DNA of 64,000 nt, from positions 1 to 64,000 of the forward strand of contig JACKEQ010000030.1 in NCBI GenBank assembly GCA_020632885.1, in the 5' to 3' direction. The translations under genes were made by a program, and so were the position numbers. Positions 24,847 through 34,635 of this stretch are shown one piece after another. The notes beneath the pieces were generated by a model, which worked only from the letters and a program-made list of their open reading frames with translations, was not told the origin of the DNA and searched no databases. How positions within the stretch are numbered: position 1 is the first letter of the stretch; every line of letters begins with the position of its first letter. Source of the DNA: Alphaproteobacteria bacterium. Lineage in GTDB: Bacteria; Myxococcota_A; UBA796; GCA-2862545.

Positions 24847-27800
24847 ATGACCGTCCTCCTCGCGCTCGCAGGATGCACCTGGATCTCCGCCGAGCAGCTC
24901 ACCCAGGGCCTCGATCGCGATGGCGACGGCGTGGACGACCGCCAGGACTGCGACCCCACGGACGGCGGCACGGGCACCCTGGAGTCCCGGTTCGACGACC
25001 TGGACGGCGACGGTTTCGGGGCGGGTGAGCCCCGCACGACCTGCGGTGCGCCACCGGGCACGGCCGAGCGTGGGGGCGATTGCGACGACGGGTCGCCCGA
25101 CGTCCATCCCAATGCCGCCGAGGTGTGCAACGGCGTGGACGACGACTGTGACGGGCTGATCGACGATCTCGACCCCGGGATCACCGGCCGCCCCGAGCTC
25201 TACCGCGACGACGACGGCGATGGCGTGCCTGGCGACGTGCTGGAGCCGGCCTGCGTGGCGGGGCACGGTCTCCTGCCACGCGCCGCCCAGGTGGACTGCG
25301 ACGACGCCGATCCCGCGCGGTCTCCCGGGCGGGACGAGGTGTGCGGGAACGGCGTGGACGACGACTGCGACGACCTCGTCGACATCGCGGGCGTGGATCC
25401 GTTCAGCCGGTGGTTCGACGCCGACGGCGACGGCGTGCCCGCGGCGGGGGCGAGCGATCGCTGCATCGCCGACGAGCCCGGCTGGCTGCAGGAGCCGCCG
25501 GACGGACTGTTCGACTGCAACGACAGCCGCGCCGACCAGTTCCCCGGGGCCCTGGAGGTCCCGGGCGACGGGATCGACCAGGACTGCTCGGGCCTCGACC
25601 TCGTCCGCTGCCCCGTCGATGCCGACCAGGACGGCTTCGCGCCCGTCCTCGACCCCCTCGATCCCAACACGTTCACGCTCGCCGAGCAGGGCACGTGCAC
25701 CAGCTACCCCGCCGCCGTCGACTGTGACGACGCGGACGCCGCGCTCGTGCCCACCACCACGTACTGGCTCGATGCCGACGCTGACGGCGTCCCCGGTGCC
25801 GTGCAGACCGTGAGCTGCGCGCCTCCCGACTCCCGACCCTGGCTCACGGTGGGGCCCGCGGAGCCGGACTGTGCGGACGACGACGCGGGTCGCGCGCCCG
25901 GCATGCCCGAGGTGCCCGACGACGGCATCGACCAGGACTGCTCGGGAGCGGACACCGTCACCTGCCCCGAGGACGCCGACCACGACGGCCACGGGGTGCC
26001 GGGCACGATCCTGGAGCCCACGGGGGTCTGCGCCCTCGCGCCCTGCGACCCCGGCGTCCCTGGCGACTGCGACTGCGACGACACCCGCGCAGACGTGCAT
26101 CCCGGCGCTGTCGAGCTGTGCGACGAGGTGGATCGGGACTGCGACGGCGCGCCCTTCGCGGGGCCCCTCGAGACCCTCTGGACCGACGGGGTGCCCGGGC
26201 AGGCGGACGTCGTGCTGACCCTCGGGCGCACGGACGTGCTCCGCGTCTGTGGGGACGCCGACTTCGACCACACACTCACGCTCTCCGGCGGCCGGGTGGA
26301 GGGCATCGGTGGCGTCCGTCCACGACTGGTGGGTGACGGCGTGCTCCCGGCAGTGCGGATCGGGCAGAGCGGCTCGCTCCGGAACGTCGCTGTCCGGGCT
26401 TCCGGGGCCGGGGGGGTGCAGATCACCGGTGCGGCCGTGCTCGATGGCGTGGAGATCTCCGAGGCGGACATGGCCGTCCGCATCACGGGCGGCATTGGGG
26501 ACGACGAGGTGGTGCTCGCCGACGTGACGCTCGCCGGCAACGCCCGGCCGCTCGATGCCGCGGGCCTCCAGGACCTCGACGTCGCGGGGCTCGTCGTGGG
26601 TCCGCACACCTCCGGGATCCGGCTGGTCGTGCCCGGGCTGCAGCTCGTGGGCGCACAGCTCGACTTCGATGGCGCCGTGGCAGACCCCGTGCTCGACATC
26701 CAGGCGGAGTCCGCCACGCTGACGGGCCTGGAGGTGCTCGGGGGGCCCGGCGTGGGCCTGCGGATCGCGGGCGAGGCCGACCTCACGGACATCCACGTGG
26801 CTGGCCAGGGGGGCGCGGGTCTCGTCCTGCTCGACGGCCTGCACACACTCCAGGACGTCACCGTGGAGAGCGCTGGCGGTGTGCAGGCGGGCTCGAGCGT
26901 GCTGTTCGCCGAGGGGCTGGTCGTGCGGGGCGGTCAGCGTGGGCTCGACACGTCGCTCGGGGTATACGTCCTCTGGAGCTCCACGTTCGAGCAGGTCTCC
27001 GGTCGGGCCGTCCGCGTGGGGGCTGGTGGTGCGGTGTTCTTCGACGGGGGCTCGATCAGCCAGAACGGCGCGGGCCTGCAGGTGGAGGGCCGCGTGAGCC
27101 TCCAGGGGACCACGATCGCGGGGAATCCCCAGGGAGGTCTGGTGCTCGCGGGCAGCGAGGCGTCCGCGGATCTCGACGGCGTGGTCCTCGAGGCGAACGG
27201 GTCGTCGGGCTTCCCCGGGTTCGTCGCGGCAGACGGTCTCGCGCGGCTCCACGACGTCACGGTCACCGGGCACACCCACACGGCGCTGAAGGCCGATGGT
27301 CACGGGGTGATCACCTTCGACACCAACGCACCCTCGACGTTCACCGACAACGCCGTGGACCTCGCCATAGCCGGGATGTTCGACCGCGACTGCAGCTACG
27401 ACTCCGCGATGTCCTACGAGATCTGCTACGCGTACGCGTCCGTCGTGGGACCCGCAGGCTCGGTCTCGTTCGACACCCTGGACGTCGTCACCCCCGACAG
27501 CACCTGTGCCCTCGGTGCAGCGGGCTCGGCATCGTGCTGGTGCTCGAGCGACTACGACTCGGGCTCGCTCCAGTCCTACCAGTGGTGCGAGTGCTCCACG
27601 TCGGGCGCGTCGTGTGGCTACCCGGTCTGCTACGGCAACCCCTACACCTGCGAGTGCGACGCGTCGTACTGCAGCGCCTGCGACCTCGATCCCACTTCCT
27701 GCGACTGCGATCCCGCCAACTGCGACCCGTGCACGTACGACCCGTATTCGTGCGCCTGCGACAGCACGTATTGCGACCCCTGCGACACCGACCCCTACAC

Positions 27801-27882
27801 GTGCGCCTGCGACAGCGCGTACTGTTCACCGTGCGACATCGACCCGTACTCGTGCGACTGCGACCCCTCGTACTGCCCGTGA
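24847..27882 (+). CDS. MopE-like Asp/Cys-rich lipoprotein with beta-helix and Cys-repeat tail
   Basis: The 1011-residue protein starts with a lipoprotein signal (MTVLLALAGC). Residues about 20-440 hold repeated Ca-loop and Cys motifs of the putative metal-binding MopE type: DRDGDGVDDRQDCDP, CNGVDDDCDGLIDD, GIDQDCSG and DWDG-like variants. Residues about 450-850 form a right-handed beta-helix (pectate-lyase-like repeats such as LDGVEISEADMAVRITGG). The last 79 residues are a Cys-rich tandem repeat, annotated separately. Such proteins sit on the outer surface, and MopE motifs bind metals or Ca2+. The function of the tail is unknown. It begins 42 bases from the divergent J-domain gene. Confidence 0.9.
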   Translation: MTVLLALAGCTWISAEQLTQGLDRDGDGVDDRQDCDPTDGGTGTLESRFDDLDGDGFGAGEPRTTCGAPPGTAERGGDCDDGSPDVHPNAAEVCNGVDDDCDGLIDDLDPGITGRPELYRDDDGDGVPGDVLEPACVAGHGLLPRAAQVDCDDADPARSPGRDEVCGNGVDDDCDDLVDIAGVDPFSRWFDADGDGVPAAGASDRCIADEPGWLQEPPDGLFDCNDSRADQFPGALEVPGDGIDQDCSGLDLVRCPVDADQDGFAPVLDPLDPNTFTLAEQGTCTSYPAAVDCDDADAALVPTTTYWLDADADGVPGAVQTVSCAPPDSRPWLTVGPAEPDCADDDAGRAPGMPEVPDDGIDQDCSGADTVTCPEDADHDGHGVPGTILEPTGVCALAPCDPGVPGDCDCDDTRADVHPGAVELCDEVDRDCDGAPFAGPLETLWTDGVPGQADVVLTLGRTDVLRVCGDADFDHTLTLSGGRVEGIGGVRPRLVGDGVLPAVRIGQSGSLRNVAVRASGAGGVQITGAAVLDGVEISEADMAVRITGGIGDDEVVLADVTLAGNARPLDAAGLQDLDVAGLVVGPHTSGIRLVVPGLQLVGAQLDFDGAVADPVLDIQAESATLTGLEVLGGPGVGLRIAGEADLTDIHVAGQGGAGLVLLDGLHTLQDVTVESAGGVQAGSSVLFAEGLVVRGGQRGLDTSLGVYVLWSSTFEQVSGRAVRVGAGGAVFFDGGSISQNGAGLQVEGRVSLQGTTIAGNPQGGLVLAGSEASADLDGVVLEANGSSGFPGFVAADGLARLHDVTVTGHTHTALKADGHGVITFDTNAPSTFTDNAVDLAIAGMFDRDCSYDSAMSYEICYAYASVVGPAGSVSFDTLDVVTPDSTCALGAAGSASCWCSSDYDSGSLQSYQWCECSTSGASCGYPVCYGNPYTCECDASYCSACDLDPTSCDCDPANCDPCTYDPYSCACDSTYCDPCDTDPYTCACDSAYCSPCDIDPYSCDCDPSYCP
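27643..27879 (+). repeat. 51-bp tandem repeat coding a 17-residue Cys motif
   Basis: The last 79 codons of the MopE-like gene contain 4.6 copies of a 51-bp unit. The coded pattern is [YT]-[ST]-C-x-C-D-x(3)-C-x(2)-C-x(2)-D-P, with Cys at positions 3, 5, 10 and 13 of each 17 residues. One copy reads YTCACDSAYCSPCDIDP. The copies differ by several substitutions, so the array is not recent. Confidence 0.9.
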
Positions 27883-27889
27883 GCACACC

Positions 27890-28702
27890 GTGATCTGGCT
27901 CGCCGCCGCTGTCGCCCAGGACGCCTGCTCGTCCACCGCCACCAACCTCGACGTGGCAGGCCACGCCTTCCAGGCCCAGGAGGCGTTCGCGGCCCTGGAC
28001 GCCGAGGCGTTCGCGACCCATCGGGATGCGCTGTACGCCGCCGTGCCGTGCGCCGGGGAGCCGCTGTCCTCCGCGACGCTCTCGGGGTTCTACCTGGTTC
28101 GTGCCCTCGATGGGTTCCTGCGGCGCGCACCCGAGGACATCCGCGCCAACGTCGCAGCCCTGGCCGAGGTGGAGCCGACACCCCCGCCGGCCCGGGTCAC
28201 CCCGCGCGGACACCCCGTGCGGGAGGCCTGGGAGCTCGCCCGCGAGGCGGGTCCCGGTCCCCGGGTCGGGCTGCCGGTCCCCGAGGGGGCACGCCTCCGC
28301 ATCGATGGTGCGGACGTGCTGGAGCGGCCCGTGGAGCGCCCCACGGTCGTGCAGCTCGTGCAGCTCGGCGGTCGGGTGGGGTGGACGCGCGCGCTGCAGC
28401 CCGGCGAGGCGGTCCCCGCGTATCCGGAGGCGCCCGAGGAGACGCGCGAGGCCTACGAGACGGCCACCATCGTGTTCGAGCGGCGGCGGCGGCCCGTGGA
28501 GCTCCCGGTGCTCGCGGGTGCCATGCTCGCCGGGGCGATCGGGACGTACGCAGCCAGCACGGCCACCCACGAGCGCTTCCAGACGGCGCCCGCGAGCGAC
28601 CTGCAGTCGATCCGGGCCACGAACAACGCCCTCGTCGTGGCTTCTGCGGGCCTCGCCTCTGCCGGTCTGGGGCTGGGCGTGTGGACGGTCGTCACATGGT
28701 GA
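27890..28702 (+). CDS. Secreted/membrane protein preceding a Ser/Thr kinase
   Basis: The GTG at 27890 gives a 270-residue protein starting VIWLAAAVAQDACSS, a short signal peptide with a cleavage site after AVAQ. The middle contains a helical region (AGHAFQAQEAFAALDAEAFA) and a Pro-rich stretch, then a small beta segment with RLRIDGADVLERPVE. Two hydrophobic segments near the C-terminus (LPVLAGAMLAGAIGTYAAS and LVVASAGLASAGLGLGVWTVV) suggest a membrane anchor. The next gene, a kinase, starts four bases after the stop, so the two form an operon. I recognise no family. A role as sensor or partner of the kinase is inference. Confidence 0.78.
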   Translation: MIWLAAAVAQDACSSTATNLDVAGHAFQAQEAFAALDAEAFATHRDALYAAVPCAGEPLSSATLSGFYLVRALDGFLRRAPEDIRANVAALAEVEPTPPPARVTPRGHPVREAWELAREAGPGPRVGLPVPEGARLRIDGADVLERPVERPTVVQLVQLGGRVGWTRALQPGEAVPAYPEAPEETREAYETATIVFERRRRPVELPVLAGAMLAGAIGTYAASTATHERFQTAPASDLQSIRATNNALVVASAGLASAGLGLGVWTVVTW

Positions 28703-28706
28703 GCCC

Positions 28707-30200
28707 TTGAGGGCCGCGCCGCGGCGGTACGTCGTCCAGCACCCCATCGGGAGAGGGGCGTTCGGCACCGTCTACCGAGCCCAGATGATCGGCGAGGGTG
28801 GGTTCAGACGCGACGTCGCGATCAAGCTGATGAACCCGAACGTCGAGCACCCGGAGGAGATGGCGCGGCGCCAGCGGGACGAGGCCAGGCTGCTCGGGCT
28901 CATCCGGCATCGCGCCATCCTCCAGGTCGATGGGCTCGTGCGGCTCGGCGGCACCTGGGCTGTGGTGATGGAGCACATCGACGGTGTGAACCTGCGTCAG
29001 CTCGTGCGCGGCGGTGCGGTCCCTCCCAGCGTGGCGCTCACCATCGTCAGCGAGGTCGCGGGCGCGCTTGCGGTGGCGTGGGACGCTCCGGGCGCTGACG
29101 GTGCACCGCTCCACATCGTGCACCGCGACATCAAGCCGGCGAACATCCAGCTCACGGCGGCCGGCGAGGTGAAGCTGCTGGACTTCGGGGTCGCGCGGGC
29201 GGACTTCGAGTCGCGGGAGACGGCCTCGGTCGGCCTGATCCTCGGCACCGTGCGCTACATGTCGCCGGAGCGCTTCGAGGGTATCGACGGGCCGGAGGGA
29301 GACGTCTACGCCCTCGGCATCGTGCTCGCCGAGCTCCTCACGGCTCGGGACGTGAAGGGGAACGCGCGGGGAGACCGCCGCATCCCGGAGGTCCTGGAGG
29401 AGCTGGAGGCCGAGCTCGGCGCAGCAGGGGCGCCGTTGGTGGAGCTCGTGGACCGGTGCGTCGCGTCCGAGCCCTCCCAGCGGCCCACCGCCGGGGAGCT
29501 CGAGCGGCTCGCGTGGGATCTGGCGGCCACGTGCGGAGAGCCGCGGATCCAGGACTGGTCGCGCATCCGGGTCCGCGAGATCCAGGCGCTCCAGAGCGAC
29601 GAAGCCTCCGATGATCCGCTCGTGGGCGAGACCCTGATCGAGCAGTCCGAGACGATCGCGGTGGAGGGACCGTCCTCGTCGATGGTGCGTACCGTCTCCC
29701 TGGCGGTGGGCGGCATGACCGTGGTGGGCATGGGGCTGGTGATCGTGGCGCTGACGCTCCTCGTGGGCGTGGTGGCCTGGCTGGCGACCCGTCCCCCGAC
29801 GACCACGCCGGCACCCCCTGTGCGCGTGGAGGTGCCCGTGCTCGAGGCCGGGGAGACGCTGTCCGCGCCCCGCGTGCTCGTGGAGCAGGTGGAGGTCGCG
29901 GCTCCCGAGCCCATGGCGGTGCGCACCACCGTCCCGGTCCCGGCCCCGGCGGTGGCGCCCCAACCACCGGAGCCCGCTGCCGCGCCGGCCGTGGCCCGGG
30001 TCGTCGTCCAGGGGGACGCGAAGGACGTCGTGCTGTCGGGGCCCAACGGCCGGTTCCGCGCGCCCGGCGAGGTGCCACCCGGCGTCTACGACGTCGTCTA
30101 CCAGGATGCCGTGGTGGAGGGGTTGCGGGGGACGACGCTCTCGGCGGGCCAGTCCCTCACCCTGAAGTGCAACGCGACCTTCCTGCTCTGCACGCGCTGA
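28707..30200 (+). CDS. Membrane-anchored Hanks-type Ser/Thr kinase
   Basis: The TTG start at 28707 gives 497 residues. The kinase domain (residues 8-270) is complete: GRGAFGTVY, VAIK with K40, HRDIKPAN and DFG, with the activation segment ending MSPERFEG. A juxtamembrane linker follows, then a transmembrane helix (VVGMGLVIVALTLLVGVVAW) near residue 340, a Pro/Val-rich linker and a small C-terminal beta domain outside the membrane (VVVQGDAKDVVLSGPNGRFR) with a Cys pair at the end. It should phosphorylate cytoplasmic targets on an external cue. Upstream in-frame ATG or GTG codons are absent, which supports TTG. It converges with the sensor kinase gene. Confidence 0.92.
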   Translation: MRAAPRRYVVQHPIGRGAFGTVYRAQMIGEGGFRRDVAIKLMNPNVEHPEEMARRQRDEARLLGLIRHRAILQVDGLVRLGGTWAVVMEHIDGVNLRQLVRGGAVPPSVALTIVSEVAGALAVAWDAPGADGAPLHIVHRDIKPANIQLTAAGEVKLLDFGVARADFESRETASVGLILGTVRYMSPERFEGIDGPEGDVYALGIVLAELLTARDVKGNARGDRRIPEVLEELEAELGAAGAPLVELVDRCVASEPSQRPTAGELERLAWDLAATCGEPRIQDWSRIRVREIQALQSDEASDDPLVGETLIEQSETIAVEGPSSSMVRTVSLAVGGMTVVGMGLVIVALTLLVGVVAWLATRPPTTTPAPPVRVEVPVLEAGETLSAPRVLVEQVEVAAPEPMAVRTTVPVPAPAVAPQPPEPAAAPAVARVVVQGDAKDVVLSGPNGRFRAPGEVPPGVYDVVYQDAVVEGLRGTTLSAGQSLTLKCNATFLLCTR

Positions 30201-30202
30201 CG

Positions 30203-31498
<1,296 letters not shown>

Positions 31499-31559
31499 GG
31501 CGGGTCTCATCGGCGCGTCCTGCGTCGATGCTACCCATTCCCCCGATATCTCTGTGCTT

Positions 31560-32231
31560 TCAGGCCTCGAACGGGGCCTGGCAGGCCTCGCCCTGGTTCC
31601 GGGCGTTGTTCACGAACGAAGACACCTGGCTCACGCCGATCCGCTCGACGTCGAAGGGCCGGATGAGCTCCTTCAGCGCTTCGGGTGGCGTGTCGGCGGA
31701 CAGCCACGCGTCCCAGTCGCGCGCGTCGAGGATGACGGGCATCCGGTCGTGCACGTCCTCCATGCCGGGCGCCGCCGAGGTGGTGACGATCGTGCAGGTC
31801 AGCACGTCCTCGCCGGTCTCGGGGTCGCGCCACTGGGACCACAGGCCGGCCATGGCGAACGGGCCGCCGCCGTCGATCCGCATGAGGTGGGGGATCTTCT
31901 CGGTCTTCGAGAGCCGCTTCCACTCGTAGTAGCCGTCGGCGACGATCAGGCAGCGCTTCTTCTTGAAGGACGCGCGGAACGCGGGCTTCTCGGCGACGGT
32001 CTCCCCGCGGGCGTTGATGGTCTTGTAGGCCATCTTCCGGTCCTTGGCCCAGAAGGGCAGGAGACCCCAGCTCATCGTCGTGCAGGTCCGGGTGCCGTCC
32101 TGCTCCAGGATCACCGGCACCGACTGGGTGGGGGCGATGTTGTAGCGGGGCAGGATCTCCGGCAGGACGTCCACCTCGAAGACCTCGGCCACCCGGCTCG
32201 CGGGCGCGGTGAGGGCATAGCGACCACACAT
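31560..32231 (-). CDS. HMCES/YedK-type SOS response-associated protein
   Basis: The 223-residue protein begins MCGRYALTAP, and the second residue Cys becomes the catalytic N-terminal Cys after Met removal. Conserved segments PRYNIAPTQ, WGLLPFWAKD, NARGETV, KRCLIVADGYYEWKR and HDRMPVIL are all present, including the Asn, Glu and His of the active site. HMCES proteins form a thiazolidine cross-link with abasic sites in single-stranded DNA and so protect them. The ATG is preceded by GGAGG at ideal spacing. It is divergent from a small lipoprotein gene. I saw no clear LexA box in the 57-base divergent gap. Confidence 0.95.
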   Translation of the reverse strand: MCGRYALTAPASRVAEVFEVDVLPEILPRYNIAPTQSVPVILEQDGTRTCTTMSWGLLPFWAKDRKMAYKTINARGETVAEKPAFRASFKKKRCLIVADGYYEWKRLSKTEKIPHLMRIDGGGPFAMAGLWSQWRDPETGEDVLTCTIVTTSAAPGMEDVHDRMPVILDARDWDAWLSADTPPEALKELIRPFDVERIGVSQVSSFVNNARNQGEACQAPFEA

Positions 32232-32288
32232 GGGAACCTCCGTCTCCGGCAGTATGCAATAACGGTACGGTGTTCCGGTGGAGGTGGG

Positions 32289-32747
32289 ATGGCTGTGCGC
32301 GGGCGCTCCGGCGTGCTCGGGCTCGTGGTGCTCTTCGGGCTCGGCTGCGCCGGGTTGTTCGACGACGGGTCGGGCCCCGAGCCGGTCACCGTGAGCTACG
32401 ACGGCAACACCCAGACCATCACACAGGGCCCGGATGTCGTGTTCCCCGCGGACTTCCCGCTCCCGCCTCCCCCCGGTCTCACGCCCGCCTCGTCCATCTT
32501 CTCCGACGGGGACGGCCCGTCCACCATCACCTACAAGCTGCCGAGCCTGGAGATCGCGTCGGCCACGGTGGACTTCTACGCGCAGTGGTTCAAGGACAAC
32601 GGCATCAAGGCGGAGCACGCGTCCCAGAACCTCGCCGGCATGAAGTCCACCACGATCGTCGCCCAGACGAAGAAGCAGACCCTGTCGGTGAGCGTGATGG
32701 ACGGGCTGGGCACCCGGATGCTCACGCTCACGGTCGAGCCGCGCTGA
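32289..32747 (+). CDS. Small lipoprotein of unknown function
   Basis: The 152-residue protein starts MAVRGRSGVLGLVVLFGLGC, a classic lipoprotein signal with basic residues and the acylated Cys at residue 20. After a Gly/Pro-rich linker (FPLPPPPGLTPAS) the C-terminal 95 residues look like a single alpha/beta domain (TITYKLPSLEIASATVDFYA, then DNGIKAEHASQNLAGMKS and TLSVSVMDGLG). This pattern, a strand followed by a helix containing FYxQWFKDNG, recurs in small periplasmic proteins, but I cannot assign a function. It is divergent from the HMCES-type gene. Confidence 0.82.
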   Translation: MAVRGRSGVLGLVVLFGLGCAGLFDDGSGPEPVTVSYDGNTQTITQGPDVVFPADFPLPPPPGLTPASSIFSDGDGPSTITYKLPSLEIASATVDFYAQWFKDNGIKAEHASQNLAGMKSTTIVAQTKKQTLSVSVMDGLGTRMLTLTVEPR

Positions 32748-32899
32748 ATGGGCGTTCCAGCCGGTGAGCTGCGCATCGGGGGGCTCCCCCTGCGACCGGG
32801 TCCCGCACGAGAGATTACTTCCGGACCCGGCCGCTGGGGCACCACCGCCACCATCGGACGGATCCCGTCCAGCGTCAACCCCCGTCCATGGAGCCCGCC

Positions 32900-33718
32900 G
32901 TGAATCCCCTGGCGAACAAGACGATCCTGATCACGGGCGCCACGCGCGGCATTGGCCGGGCATTGGCGCTGCGGTGCGCAGCCGACGGCGCGAACGTCGT
33001 GATCGCGGCGAAGACCGTGGCCAGCACGCCGAAGACCCCCGGCACCATCCACGAGGCCGCTGCGGCGGTCGACGCTGCGGGTGGACACGGCCTCGCGGTG
33101 CAGGTGGACGTCCGGGACGAGGGGGCCCTCCAGCGCGCCGTGGACGCGGCCGTGTCGACGTTCGGGGGCCTCGACGCCGTCGTCTGCAACGCCGGCGCGA
33201 TCCAGCTCGTGCCCACCGGGCAGCTCCAGCCCAAGCGGTACGACCTGATGTTCCAGATCAACGTGCGGGCCGTGTGGATGCTCGCCCACGCGGCGATGCC
33301 GCACCTCGTCCGGAGCGGCGGACACCTCATGACGCTCTCGCCGCCCATCGACCTCTCCCCGCGGTGGTTCCAGAGCCACGCGGCCTACACGGTGAGCAAG
33401 TACGCGATGACCATGACGGCGCTCGGGCTGGCAGCGGAGTGGGGCGACCGGGCCGCGGCCTACGCGCTCTGGCCGCGCACCGCCATCGCCACGGCGGCCG
33501 TCGAGATGCTCGGGGGCGACGCGATGATGAAGGTCAGCCGCACGCCCGCGATCATGGCGGACGCCGGCTACGCGCTCCTGACGTCCGAGCGGTCGGAGGT
33601 CTCCGGGCGGGCGTTCCTCGACGAGGACGTGCTGCGCGCCCGTGGGGTCACGGACTTCTCGGGCTACGCGGTCTCTCCGGGTGTCGAGCCGATGCTCGAC
33701 CTCTTCGTGAGCCCGTGA
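32900..33718 (+). CDS. Short-chain dehydrogenase of the HSDL2 type
   Basis: The 272-residue protein has a Rossmann fold with ITGATRGIGRA at the N-terminus and the catalytic YTVSK (Tyr-x3-Lys), with NAGA before it. The order of conserved segments, including ANVVIAAKT, LSPPIDLSPRWFQSHAAYT and LWPRTAIATAAVEMLGG, follows human HSDL2-like dehydrogenases closely. These lack the sterol-carrier domain here. The substrate is unknown, probably a fatty acyl or steroid-type alcohol. The GTG at 32900 has GGAG six bases upstream; the ATG at 32888 is an alternative. The stop shares bases with the next gene (TGATG). Confidence 0.93.
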   Translation: MNPLANKTILITGATRGIGRALALRCAADGANVVIAAKTVASTPKTPGTIHEAAAAVDAAGGHGLAVQVDVRDEGALQRAVDAAVSTFGGLDAVVCNAGAIQLVPTGQLQPKRYDLMFQINVRAVWMLAHAAMPHLVRSGGHLMTLSPPIDLSPRWFQSHAAYTVSKYAMTMTALGLAAEWGDRAAAYALWPRTAIATAAVEMLGGDAMMKVSRTPAIMADAGYALLTSERSEVSGRAFLDEDVLRARGVTDFSGYAVSPGVEPMLDLFVSP

Positions 33719-34635
33719 TGCTCTGGGTCACCGCGGCGCTCGCCGGCTTCTACCACCCCAGGGACGTCGCCGCGGAGAGCGGCATGTACGGGTCCGTCGC
33801 ACAGGTCGCGGCCACGAGGGCCTCCGACGCGCAGCAGCGTGCCCGCTCGTTGGCCCTGGCGCTGCAGGACTACGAGGAGGCCCTCGACCTGCTCGGTCCC
33901 GCCGCATCGGAGGCCGAGCGGGCGCGCCTGCACGCGCTCACCCGGCAGTACAACCGCGAGCTCGCCGTGCTCCAGGCGGCCGTGGATCGCCTCGTGGGCG
34001 GGTTCGACGCGGCGTTCGTGGCTTCCATGGAGCGGGCCCTGGCGAAGCACCCGGGTGCCGTGCGCTGCGAGCGGGACGTGGCCACCGGGCCGTCCATCCC
34101 GGGGCTCGGCGCGCGCACCCAGCGTAACCCGGCCTGCCAGGGCGACGATCTGAACAGCGCCATCGCCGCGGTGATGGACGCCGACCCGAGGCTCGCCGCC
34201 GATCTGGACGTGCTGGACGCCGCCTTGCCGGGCTTCACGCTGGAGCCCGTGCCCACGTCGATCGTGGCCGACCGCTGGATCGGGGTGGCGCCCTTCTTCC
34301 AGGCCGCGGCGGGCAAGGCCCTGAAGGGGATCCGGAGGGCCGACGAGGAGGCCCGTCTGCCCATCGAGGCCGCCATCGAGCAGGGGGCCTCCCGCGAGGA
34401 GCTCGAGGCGCTGAAGCCCCGCGCCGAGGCCATCGACGCCGACACCGCCCGACGGCGCGCGGAGCTCGGGGTCCCCGTGCTGGCCAGGGCCGATGCGGTG
34501 CTCGCCAAGAAGGCGCCTGGGGTGGGCTGGTGCGCCCAGCCCGCGACCCTCGGAGGGTGCACCGGCACCGACGCCACCGCCGAGCTCGCGGCGGTGCTCC
34601 GCGCCGACAAGAAGCTCCAGAAGGCCCTCCCCTGA
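33718..34635 (+). CDS. Secreted helical protein of unknown function
   Basis: The 305-residue protein begins MLWVTAALAGFYHP, a short signal peptide without basic residues. The mature part is almost entirely helical and Ala-rich, with long amphipathic stretches (AQQRARSLALALQDYEEALD, LTRQYNRELAVLQAAVDRL) that predict coiled coils. Cys residues occur in CERD, NPACQGDD and WCAQPATLGGC, possibly as disulfides. No family is recognised. It is translationally coupled to the SDR gene (TGATG) and to the hydrolase gene that follows (CTGA), so the three form an operon with the ECF sigma gene. Confidence 0.78.
   Translation: MLWVTAALAGFYHPRDVAAESGMYGSVAQVAATRASDAQQRARSLALALQDYEEALDLLGPAASEAERARLHALTRQYNRELAVLQAAVDRLVGGFDAAFVASMERALAKHPGAVRCERDVATGPSIPGLGARTQRNPACQGDDLNSAIAAVMDADPRLAADLDVLDAALPGFTLEPVPTSIVADRWIGVAPFFQAAAGKALKGIRRADEEARLPIEAAIEQGASREELEALKPRAEAIDADTARRRAELGVPVLARADAVLAKKAPGVGWCAQPATLGGCTGTDATAELAAVLRADKKLQKALP

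Noticed and set aside
32748..32899. Possible small gene or RNA between the small lipoprotein and the SDR
   Set aside because: The 152 bases contain only a weak GC palindrome (ggggggctccccc) and no frame with a ribosome site. I see nothing convincing.
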